5,853 nt of DNA from Oscillospiraceae bacterium (GTDB lineage Bacteria; Bacillota; Clostridia; Oscillospirales; Acutalibacteraceae), in contig DNIP01000011.1 in the NCBI GenBank assembly GCA_003499325.1, positions 337-6,189 on the forward strand, read 5' to 3'. The translations under genes were made by a program, and so were the position numbers. This document shows positions 1-5,853 of this stretch, in pieces; positions within the stretch are counted from its first letter, which is position 1; each line of letters begins with the position of its first letter. The notes under the pieces are model-generated. The model was not told where the DNA came from, made no database searches, and saw only the letters and a program-made list of their open reading frames with translations.

Positions 1-55
1 GGATGACGACGCGGCCGAGGTCATCAATACGTCTGACAATTCCTGTTGCTTTCAT
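1..55 (-). CDS. spoVT: SpoVT/AbrB-family transcriptional regulator, N-terminal fragment (runs off the window)
   Basis: Read on the minus strand from the ATG at 55-53, the visible 18 codons give MKATGIVRRIDDLGRVVI. This is the start of the swapped-hairpin AbrB DNA-binding domain and, from memory, matches the N-terminus of Bacillus SpoVT; AbrB itself begins with the similar KSTGIVRKVDELGRVVI. A TAAGGAG ribosome binding site at 70-64 lies 8 bases before the ATG and fixes the start. SpoVT is a DNA-binding regulator of forespore genes in endospore formers. AbrB-type proteins bind AT-rich DNA as dimers through this N-terminal domain. The C-terminal GAF-like domain that would separate SpoVT from AbrB is outside the window, so SpoVT is favoured by the N-terminal sequence only. 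The gene is divergent from the small gene at 203. Confidence 0.85.
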   Translation of the reverse strand, partial: MKATGIVRRIDDLGRVVI

Positions 56-76
56 ATCTGAATCTCCTTAAAAGGT

Positions 77-105
77 AATATAGAAAAAACAAAATCGATT
101 ATCGA
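77..105 (-). promoter_or_regulatory. Candidate promoter of the spoVT-like gene
   Basis: On the minus strand, TATATT (82-77, five of six matches to a -10 box) lies 17 bases from TCGATA (105-100, four of six matches to TTGACA). The predicted start point would fall close to the ribosome binding site at 70-64, giving a very short leader, which weakens the call. TATATTA is also one base from the sigma-G -10 form, but no convincing sigma-G -35 was found. A perfect 11-base palindrome (TCGAT-T-ATCGA, 95-105) overlaps the -35 and could be an operator. Confidence 0.3.
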
Positions 106-134
106 AAAAGCGGCACGCCGCAGAGTCCCGTTTA

Positions 135-162
135 TTGTCATAATCCTTTGTTATAATAAGAT
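135..162 (+). promoter_or_regulatory. Candidate sigma-A promoter of the small gene at 203
   Basis: TTGTCA (135-140) and TAAGAT (157-162) are separated by 16 bases, and the start codon follows about 40 bases downstream. A better -10 hexamer, TATAAT (152-157), overlaps but has no well-spaced -35. Either reading puts a rightward promoter in this AT-rich stretch between the divergent genes. Confidence 0.45.
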
Positions 163-202
163 TGTAGGAACGAACAACGCTTATTTGAAAAGGAGAATGA
201 CC

Positions 203-460
203 ATGTTATTTGAAAGATCTTTTACCAAACCCGAAAGCATTATGGACGCGGCGGCACAGGAGACCGCCTCTATGCGTGATATGCGCATTATGCGCGCCCA
301 GCGCAGTGAGAGGGGCTGGCTGCTCAAATACATTACCCTCGACGATGATTACCCCATCGCCGCCATCGAGCGCAGCCTGACGCGCAAGCTCGGTGAGGCG
401 GTCAGCATGGTCAACCTGCACTATGATTTCGATACCGCCGCCAGATTGATCTACGCGTAA
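203..460 (+). CDS. Small soluble protein of unknown function (85 aa)
   Basis: This is a complete small gene of 85 codons that I do not recognise. The start at 203 is chosen because AAGGAG (190-195) lies 7 bases upstream. In-frame upstream starts, TTG at 185 and ATG at 197, sit before or against that site. The protein has no membrane segment, signal peptide or cysteine. The first 40 residues are charged and methionine-rich (SMRDMRIMRAQRSERGW, 23-39) and probably helical. A hydrophobic strand-like stretch follows (LLKYITL, 40-46), then an acidic DDD (47-49), an amphipathic helix (about 52-67), and a C-terminal part containing MVNLHYDFD (69-77). It is monocistronic: its own promoter lies upstream and a hairpin terminator 34 bases downstream. 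The coding call rests on the promoter, ribosome binding site and terminator and on unbroken GC-rich codon use, not on homology. Confidence 0.7.
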   Translation: MLFERSFTKPESIMDAAAQETASMRDMRIMRAQRSERGWLLKYITLDDDYPIAAIERSLTRKLGEAVSMVNLHYDFDTAARLIYA

Positions 461-493
461 ATGGAAAGTAATAATATACCCATCAATCAAACA

Positions 494-525
494 AGGCTGC
501 CTGAATGTTCAGACAGCCTGTTTTT
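494..525 (+). terminator. Rho-independent terminator, probably bidirectional
   Basis: AGGCTGCCTGAA (494-505) pairs with TTCAGACAGCCT (508-519) with one mismatch, and GTTTTT follows at 520-525. It ends the small gene at 203-460. Read leftwards the same stem is followed by a weaker T-rich tract (TTGTTTGATTG), so it probably also ends the phosphatase / membrane protein operon, whose last stop codon (526-524) touches the T-run. Confidence 0.85.
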
Positions 526-1048
526 AATGTGCGTTTGTTGCAATGGTAAAAGTTATCACACCGCCGATGATGTAGAACAGCGGCGATACACGTTTTAATA
601 ATGCGCCGATGTGACAAAAGAGATGAGTTGAATGCGGATCACCGTCGGACTTAAGCAGTCCGATATTATCGAGATGGATACCGAGGGAGTAAAAGAAATG
701 TGCGCCGAAGATGCAAAAGATACCCGATAGGATCAGCATGTTTGCTGTCATCGGTGCGTTCGGGAAGCGATTGAAGATGATAAGCGGATTGAAGTAGATA
801 CCGACAAACGCAAAAGCGAACACAAGCGGCAGAGCAGCATTGCCGCTAGCAATCTCTGCTTCGTTGGTATTGCGGTAATAGAAGATGTTGCTGATAACGG
901 CGAAGAGTACCCATATCGCGAGAAACCCCCATTTCCAAGGAGCATAGCCGCTTTCCGCGCTCAGATTGCCAAAGCCTTTTGCGGCGAATAAAAGTGCCAG
1001 TCCGAACACAAAGGTGATCGAGTCGATCACATATAATTTCCTGTTCAT
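524..1048 (-). CDS. Five-helix integral membrane protein of unknown function (174 aa)
   Basis: The reading frame encodes a hydrophobic protein with about five predicted transmembrane helices, near residues 6-24, 39-58, 72-93, 102-124 and 155-172. They are joined by short polar loops; the last loop (about 125-154) holds GDPHSTH and basic residues. There is no cleavable signal peptide and no motif I can assign to a transporter or enzyme family. The start is taken at the ATG at 1048-1046, preceded by a purine-rich AAAGGGCGGA stretch. An upstream in-frame TTG (1081) is less likely because it overlaps the previous stop region and lacks a ribosome binding site. The gene lies 33 bases downstream of the phosphatase gene in the same direction, so the two are probably co-transcribed and end at the hairpin at 494-519. 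Base composition is lower in GC than glpK. A functional link to the phosphatase is only inferred from position. Confidence 0.75.
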   Translation of the reverse strand: MNRKLYVIDSITFVFGLALLFAAKGFGNLSAESGYAPWKWGFLAIWVLFAVISNIFYYRNTNEAEIASGNAALPLVFAFAFVGIYFNPLIIFNRFPNAPMTANMLILSGIFCIFGAHFFYSLGIHLDNIGLLKSDGDPHSTHLFCHIGALLKRVSPLFYIIGGVITFTIATNAH

Positions 1049-1081
1049 TGGTTCCGCCCTTTCGGTGATACGATGTATCAA

Positions 1082-1540
1082 CTATCTTTGTTTGATAATA
1101 TGTTCCAAAAGTGCTTTGCATCCTACAGTGATATCATCCCATGTAACCGCAAAGTCGCCAGTGTACCACGGGTCGGCGACGTCGCGGGAGCTGCCCGCGT
1201 ATTCCATCAGCAGGTGCACCTTGTTCTCGGGATCACTGCCGATGATCCGCATGATGTTGCGCTGATTGTTCCGATCCATGATCGGGATGTAATCGTAGCG
1301 GTCATAGTCGGCGGCGGTCATCTGCCGTGCGTATTTGCCCGAGCAGGACAGCCCGTGCTTTGCGAGCTCTCTGCGGGCAGGAGGATAAACAGGGTTGCCT
1401 ATCTCCTCGCGGCTGGTGGCGGCGGAGGCGATCTCGAACTCCTTTTCCATTCCCGCCTTTTTGACGAGATTCTTCATCACGAATTCCGCCATCGGACTGC
1501 GGCAAATGTTGCCGTGACAGACGAATAATATCTTGATCAT
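1082..1540 (-). CDS. Low-molecular-weight protein tyrosine phosphatase (152 aa)
   Basis: The protein is a complete LMW-PTP of usual family length. The P-loop signature C-x5-R is at the N-terminus as VCHGNICRSP, with nucleophile Cys8 and Arg14. The general-acid loop is DPWY (Asp123-Tyr126) in the usual C-terminal position. SAATSREEIGNPVYPPARREL (about 39-59) and IMDRNNQRNI (87-96) are also typical of the family. The enzyme removes phosphate from phosphotyrosine through a cysteinyl-phosphate intermediate in the cytoplasm; in bacteria such enzymes often oppose BY-kinases or arginine kinases. No kinase or capsule gene lies in the window, so the substrate is unknown. The start at 1540 is set by GAGGTG (1550-1545) just upstream and by a promoter whose -10 ends at 1568. 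An in-frame extension to 1609 would begin upstream of that promoter. It is the first gene of a probable operon with the membrane protein. Confidence 0.93.
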   Translation of the reverse strand: MIKILFVCHGNICRSPMAEFVMKNLVKKAGMEKEFEIASAATSREEIGNPVYPPARRELAKHGLSCSGKYARQMTAADYDRYDYIPIMDRNNQRNIMRIIGSDPENKVHLLMEYAGSSRDVADPWYTGDFAVTWDDITVGCKALLEHIIKQR

Positions 1541-1567
1541 ATCGCACCTCAACTTCGTTTTGGAAGT

Positions 1568-1596
1568 ATTATACCATGGTAAGGTAATATTGTACA
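1568..1596 (-). promoter_or_regulatory. Promoter of the phosphatase / membrane protein operon
   Basis: On the minus strand, TGTACA (1596-1591, four of six matches to the -35 consensus) is separated by 17 bases from a perfect TATAAT (1573-1568). TGG precedes the -10, giving the extended form TGGTATAAT. Transcription should start near 1560, leaving a leader of about 20 bases that contains the GAGGTG ribosome binding site at 1550-1545. Confidence 0.75.
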
Positions 1597-1650
1597 GTTT
1601 TCTAATCATAATCTTGTATGCTATGAGGATAGAAAAAACACCAACAAAAC

Positions 1651-1659
1651 TGGTATAAT
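1651..1659 (+). promoter_or_regulatory. Extended -10 promoter of the glpK operon
   Basis: TGGTATAAT (1651-1659) is a perfect extended -10 element. The expected -35 position (about 1631-1636, AGAAAA) has no good match, so the element may rely on the TGn extension or on an activator. The start site would be near 1666, just before the hairpin repeat, giving a leader of about 80 bases. I found no convincing catabolite-responsive (cre) element in the intergenic region. Confidence 0.6.
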
Positions 1660-1667
1660 ATTAATGA

Positions 1668-1715
1668 CAGCCTCCCTTTCCTAAGGGAGGTGGGCGCGCT
1701 TGCGCGCTCGGAGGG
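1668..1715 (+). repeat. Two-hairpin palindromic repeat unit in the glpK leader
   Basis: CCTCCCTT (1671-1678) and AAGGGAGG (1683-1690) form a perfect 8-bp stem with loop TCCT. Directly after it, GCGCGC-TT-GCGCGC (1694-1707) forms a second palindrome inside GGG...CTC, ending in GGAGGG (1710-1715). The layout (CTCCCT hairpin, GAGGTGG, a variable GC palindrome, GGAGGGTT) resembles dispersed intergenic palindromes that I recall from gut clostridial genomes. No T-run follows, so it is not a standard terminator. Only one copy is visible, so the repeat call rests on recalled resemblance. Confidence 0.5.
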
Positions 1716-1719
1716 TTGA

Positions 1720-3237
<1,518 letters not shown>

Positions 3238-3241
3238 AATG

Positions 3242-3269
3242 AGGAGTGAGGAGTTAGGAGTTAGGAGTT
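3242..3269 (+). repeat. Left heptamer array, four tandem AGGAGTK copies
   Basis: The copies are AGGAGTG (3242-3248) and AGGAGTT (3249-3255, 3256-3262, 3263-3269). The array starts 4 bases after the glpK stop codon and ends at the base before the ATG at 3270; the next five bases, ATGAG, differ from the heptamer start by one base. AGGAG at 3256-3260 lies 9 bases before that ATG and is the likely ribosome binding site, so the repeat itself drives translation of the enclosed gene. The array is matched in inverted orientation at 3648-3675. Confidence 0.95.
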
Positions 3270-3629
3270 ATGAGCGAAGGCATAACTTATCAAAAGAGTA
3301 AGCTGTTCGCAGTAAGGATCGTAAAGCTTTATCGATATCTGTGCGAGAATAAGAAAGAGTATGTATTATCAAAACAACTATTGAAATGCGGAACAAGTAT
3401 AGGAGCAAATATTGCGGAAGCAAACTGTGCATTCAGTAAAAAAGACTTTCTGGCAAAAATGTATATCGCTTTCAAAGAATGTGCAGAAACAGAGTATTGG
3501 TTGGAATTACTATTTGAATCAGGTATTATAAATGATCAAGAATTCCAATCTATGATCATTGATTGCAGAGAGATCAAGAAATTGCTTTCTTCTGTTACCA
3601 AAACATCTAAGGAAAGAAAATCGGAGTAG
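3270..3629 (+). CDS. Four-helix-bundle protein of the 23S rRNA intervening-sequence (IVP) / bAvd-like family
   Basis: The protein has 119 residues, normal for this family, and is predicted almost wholly helical, with four helices near residues 5-26, 31-55, 57-85 and 88-113. The family hallmark is at 33-51 (LSKQLLKCGTSIGANIAEA), followed by FLAKMYIAFKECAETEYWLELL (60-81). Relatives are encoded inside intervening sequences of 23S rRNA genes; the fold is also that of the Avd accessory proteins of diversity-generating retroelements, basic pentameric nucleic-acid-binding proteins. The molecular job of free-standing members is not established. No reverse transcriptase or template/variable repeat is present here, so a retroelement role is unsupported. 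The gene sits between glpK and glpA but is very AT-rich and enclosed by inverted heptamer arrays, so it is more likely a passenger than a glycerol gene. Its start follows the left array directly. Confidence 0.88.
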   Translation: MSEGITYQKSKLFAVRIVKLYRYLCENKKEYVLSKQLLKCGTSIGANIAEANCAFSKKDFLAKMYIAFKECAETEYWLELLFESGIINDQEFQSMIIDCREIKKLLSSVTKTSKERKSE

Positions 3630-3647
3630 GCTTGGGAGAGAAGGATA

Positions 3648-3675
3648 AACTCCTCACTCCTAACTCCTCACTCCT
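3648..3675 (+). repeat. Right heptamer array, inverted relative to the left array
   Basis: Four alternating copies, AACTCCT (3648-3654, 3662-3668) and CACTCCT (3655-3661, 3669-3675), are followed by a partial AACT (3676-3679). The reverse complement reads AGGAGTG-AGGAGTT-AGGAGTG-AGGAGTT, differing from the left array at one base in the third copy. In RNA the two arrays could form a stem of about 28 bp enclosing the four-helix-bundle gene. The array ends 14 bases before the glpA start codon, just upstream of that gene's AAGAGG ribosome binding site (3683-3688). Confidence 0.95.
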
Positions 3676-3693
3676 AACTGACAAGAGGTTAAC

Positions 3694-5139
3694 ATGTACG
3701 ACATTATTATCCTCGGTGCAGGCGTGATCGGTTGCGCTGTCGCCCGAGAACTCAGTAAATATAACGCCAAGGTGCTGGTGCTCGAGAAAAACGAGGATGT
3801 ATGCTCCGGCACCAGCAAGGCGAACAGCGGCATTGTCCATTCGGGCTATGACGCGCACAACGGTACCCTCAAGGCGCGGTTCAATCTCGAGGGCAACCGC
3901 ATGATGGGCGACGTCTGCGAGGAGCTGGACGTCCCCTTTGACCGTATCGGCTCGCTGACTATCTGCACCGATGAAAAGGCGATCCCCGAGCTCGAAGCGC
4001 TCAAAGAAAGGGGAGAGAAGAACGGGGTAGAGGGCCTTTCGATCCTCAGCCGTGAAGAACTGCTCGAGATGGAGCCGCATATCGGCGACGAGGTTGTCGC
4101 CGCGCTCTATGCGCCCACGGCGGGCGTGATCTGTCCGTTCAAGCTGACCATTGCCTTTGCCGAGAACGCCGCGGTCAACGGCGCGGAGTTCCGCTTTGAT
4201 ACCGAAGTGAAAAACGTATACTTTGATAACGAGATATGGCACGTCGCGACCGATGACGGAGAATTTACGGCTGCGGCCGTCGTCAATGCGGCGGGCGTTT
4301 ACGCGGATGTGTTCCACAATATGGTGTCGGAGAAGAAGCTGCATATCACCCCGCGCCGCGGCGATTATATCCTGCTCGACCGTGTGGTCGGTGGCTTTGT
4401 GAATCATACCATTTTCCAACTGCCCACCAAGCTCGGCAAGGGAGTTTTGGTCACGCCCACCGTCCACGGCAACACCATCGTCGGCCCCACCGCGGTGGAT
4501 ATGGAGGACAAGGAGTGCACCGCCACCTCTGCGGACGGCATCGACAGCGTGATCGAGAAGTCGGCGCTGAGCGTCAAGAATCTCCCGATCCGACAGGTCA
4601 TCACCTCCTTTGCGGGCTTACGCGCGCATGAGGACGGCGGCGATTTCATCCTCGGCGAGCCCGATGATGCGCCCGGCTTCTTTGACTGCGCGGGTATCGA
4701 GAGCCCCGGCTTGACCGCGTCGCCCGCCATCGGTGCGTATATCGCCGAATTGATACAGAAAAAATACAGCCTGAGCGAGAAAGCGGATTTCATCGCTCAG
4801 CGCAAGGATATTTTGAATCCCTCGACCTTATCGCTCGAGGAACGCAATGAGCTGATAAAGCGTGAGCCCGCATACGGCAACATCATCTGCCGGTGCGAAT
4901 CCGTCACCGAGGGCGAGATCCTCGACGCGATCCGCCGCCCTGTCGGCGCACGCTCCCTCGACGGCGTTAAGCGCCGCACACGCGCGGGCATGGGTCGCTG
5001 TCAGGCGGGCTTTTGCAGCCCCAAGGTGATGGAGATCCTGCGCCGCGAGCTCAGCATCGACCTCACCGAGGTCACGAAGAGCGGCGGCAAATCAACAATC
5101 GTCAACGCACGTACAAAGGACGGTGACAGCAATGAATAA
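3694..5139 (+). CDS. glpA: GlpA-type FAD-dependent glycerol-3-phosphate dehydrogenase with C-terminal BFD-like [2Fe-2S] domain
   Basis: The protein is predicted to oxidise glycerol-3-phosphate to dihydroxyacetone phosphate with FAD, passing electrons to a partner. The N-terminal part is a DAO-family flavoprotein: Rossmann motif ILGAGVIG (6-13), Glu31 after the second strand for ribose binding, SGTSKANSGIVHSGYD (38-53), VVNAAGVYAD (196-205) and the FAD-closing AGIESPGLTASPAIG (333-347). The C-terminal part (about 395-450) is a BFD-like domain with Cys399, Cys401, Cys436 and Cys441 (ICRC...GRCQAGFC), the ligand pattern of a [2Fe-2S] cluster as in E. coli GlpA. At 481 residues it is somewhat shorter than the E. 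coli protein. AAGAGG (3683-3688) sets the start. It overlaps the next oxidoreductase gene by 8 bases, which suggests coupled translation of complex partners. Substrate is inferred from linkage to glpK; other 2-hydroxyacid oxidases share the fold. Confidence 0.88.
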   Translation: MYDIIILGAGVIGCAVARELSKYNAKVLVLEKNEDVCSGTSKANSGIVHSGYDAHNGTLKARFNLEGNRMMGDVCEELDVPFDRIGSLTICTDEKAIPELEALKERGEKNGVEGLSILSREELLEMEPHIGDEVVAALYAPTAGVICPFKLTIAFAENAAVNGAEFRFDTEVKNVYFDNEIWHVATDDGEFTAAAVVNAAGVYADVFHNMVSEKKLHITPRRGDYILLDRVVGGFVNHTIFQLPTKLGKGVLVTPTVHGNTIVGPTAVDMEDKECTATSADGIDSVIEKSALSVKNLPIRQVITSFAGLRAHEDGGDFILGEPDDAPGFFDCAGIESPGLTASPAIGAYIAELIQKKYSLSEKADFIAQRKDILNPSTLSLEERNELIKREPAYGNIICRCESVTEGEILDAIRRPVGARSLDGVKRRTRAGMGRCQAGFCSPKVMEILRRELSIDLTEVTKSGGKSTIVNARTKDGDSNE

Positions 5140-5853
5140 AGTCGATATCGTCATCGTCGGCGGAGGCCCCGCGGGTCTGGCGGCGGCTGTCGCGGCCTAT
5201 GATGACGGCGCAAAAAGCATCCTGATCTTAGAGCGCGACGAGCAGCTCGGCGGCATCCTCAACCAGTGCATCCACAACGGCTTCGGCCTGCACACCTTCA
5301 AGGAGGAGCTGACAGGTCCCGAGTACGCCGACCGCTTTATCCGGCAAGTGAATGAGCGTAAGATCCCGTATCTGCTGAACACCATGGTCATGGATATCTC
5401 ACCCGACAGGGTCGTGACTGCCATGAACCGTGAGGACGGCATGTTTCAGATTCAGGCGAAGGCGGTCATCCTCGCGATGGGCTGTCGCGAGCGGCCGCGT
5501 GGAGCGTTGAACATCCCCGGCTACCGACCCGCCGGTATCTTCTCGGCAGGCACGGCACAGAGATTGGTTAATATGGAAGGTTATATGCCCGGCAAGGAGG
5601 TTGTCATCCTCGGCTCGGGCGACATCGGACTGATCATGGCGCGCCGCATGACCCTAGAGGGCGCAAAAGTCAAATTGGTCGCTGAGCTGATGCCGTATTC
5701 GGGCGGCTTGAAGCGCAATATCGTCCAGTGCCTGGATGACTTCGGTATCCCCCTGCGCTTATCACACACGGTTGTGGATATCGAGGGCAAGGAGCATATC
5801 ACCGCCGTGACCATCGCCGAGGTCGGCTCCGACCGCAAGCCGATCAAGGGCAC
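5132..5853 (+). CDS. FAD/NAD-binding oxidoreductase, probable electron-transfer partner of GlpA (3' end outside the window)
   Basis: The frame is open from the ATG at 5132 to the window edge, giving 240 residues without a stop. It begins MNKVDIVIVGGGPAGLAAAVAA, a Rossmann FAD site with GGGPAG at 10-15, followed by Glu34 at the end of the second strand. AMGCRERPRG (115-124) is typical of pyridine nucleotide-disulphide oxidoreductase-like proteins. A second dinucleotide site, VVILGSGDIG, occupies 157-166. No redox CxxC is seen in the visible part. AAGGA and GGTGA stretches at 5116-5126 serve as ribosome binding site within the end of glpA. In clostridial glp clusters that I recall, such a protein follows GlpA and is itself followed by a small DUF1667 cysteine protein; together they may replace the GlpB/GlpC subunits of E. 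coli. That role is inferred from context. Confidence 0.88.
   Translation, partial: MNKVDIVIVGGGPAGLAAAVAAYDDGAKSILILERDEQLGGILNQCIHNGFGLHTFKEELTGPEYADRFIRQVNERKIPYLLNTMVMDISPDRVVTAMNREDGMFQIQAKAVILAMGCRERPRGALNIPGYRPAGIFSAGTAQRLVNMEGYMPGKEVVILGSGDIGLIMARRMTLEGAKVKLVAELMPYSGGLKRNIVQCLDDFGIPLRLSHTVVDIEGKEHITAVTIAEVGSDRKPIKG

Larger units (their letters stand above)
3242..3675 (+). mobile_element. Putative IVS/bAvd-like cassette bounded by inverted heptamer arrays
   Basis: The unit consists of a left heptamer array, a four-helix-bundle gene, an 18-base gap and an inverted right array. The two arrays match as inverted repeats at 27 of 28 positions. The interior gene is about 34% GC by hand count against roughly 60% in sampled glpK sequence, which points to a separate origin. 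Removing 3242-3679 would leave about 18 bases between the glpK stop and the glpA start, normal operon spacing. No transposase, recombinase or clear target-site duplication is visible, so mobility is inferred from structure and composition. Confidence 0.5.

Noticed and set aside
206..490. Minus-strand frame opposite the small gene at 203
   Set aside because: It starts at TTG without a ribosome binding site and overlaps the shared terminator side; the plus-strand gene has a full set of signals.
1073..1528. Plus-strand frame of 151 codons opposite the tyrosine phosphatase
   Set aside because: The phosphatase on the other strand has all catalytic motifs, a promoter and a ribosome binding site; this frame has none of these.
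1541..1609. N-terminal extension of the phosphatase (MIRKLYNITL...)
   Set aside because: It would begin upstream of the -10 box at 1568-1573, and the P-loop normally lies right at the N-terminus of this family.
3270..3629. Diversity-generating retroelement (Avd component)
   Set aside because: No reverse transcriptase and no template or variable repeat is visible; the family name reflects the fold only.
3242..3675. CRISPR array
   Set aside because: The repeats are contiguous heptamers without spacers, on opposite sides of a gene, and no cas genes are present.
3607..4467. Minus-strand frame of 286 codons opposite glpA that reads through the right heptamer array
   Set aside because: Antisense of glpA's conserved FAD domain. 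Its end is the translated heptamer repeat (SVRSEELGVRS), which is not protein-like conservation.

Overview
The window looks like a piece of chromosome from a spore-forming Bacillota, most likely a GC-rich gut-type clostridium (Oscillospirales or a relative). Three things suggest this. The left edge carries the first 18 codons of a SpoVT/AbrB-type sporulation regulator. Shine-Dalgarno sequences are strong and promoters are of the sigma-A type. The central genes (glpK, glpA) use GC-rich codons, about 60% GC in sampled lines. The taxonomic placement is inference.

Left part (1-1540). A truncated spoVT-like gene runs leftwards off the window. Divergent from it is a gene for an 85-residue soluble protein of unknown function (203-460). 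A shared hairpin terminator (494-525) follows. Two leftward genes converge on it: a five-helix membrane protein of unknown function (524-1048) and, upstream of it, a low-molecular-weight protein tyrosine phosphatase (1082-1540). These two are probably one operon, read from a promoter at 1568-1596.

Central intergenic region (1541-1746). The phosphatase promoter and a rightward extended -10 promoter for glpK point away from each other. Between the glpK promoter and its ribosome binding site lies a two-hairpin palindromic unit that resembles dispersed intergenic repeats of gut clostridia.

Right part (1747-5853). This is a glycerol / glycerol-3-phosphate catabolic operon: glycerol kinase (glpK), an FAD-dependent GlpA-type glycerol-3-phosphate dehydrogenase with a C-terminal BFD-like iron-sulfur domain, and an overlapping second FAD/NAD-binding oxidoreductase that runs off the window. 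GlpK would phosphorylate glycerol, GlpA would oxidise glycerol-3-phosphate to dihydroxyacetone phosphate, and the third protein is placed to pass on the electrons.

The most notable feature sits between glpK and glpA. An AT-rich gene (about 34% GC by hand count) encodes a four-helix-bundle protein of the 23S rRNA intervening-sequence / bAvd-like family. It is bracketed by inverted arrays of the heptamer AGGAGTT/AGGAGTG, four copies on each side, matching at 27 of 28 positions as inverted repeats. The cassette looks like a foreign insertion in the operon. Its left array supplies the gene's own Shine-Dalgarno sequence, and in the polycistronic mRNA it could fold into a long stem like those bounding intervening sequences in rRNA. 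A second point is that GlpK has Glu229 where PTS-regulated GlpK of many low-GC Gram-positives has the HPr-phosphorylated histidine.
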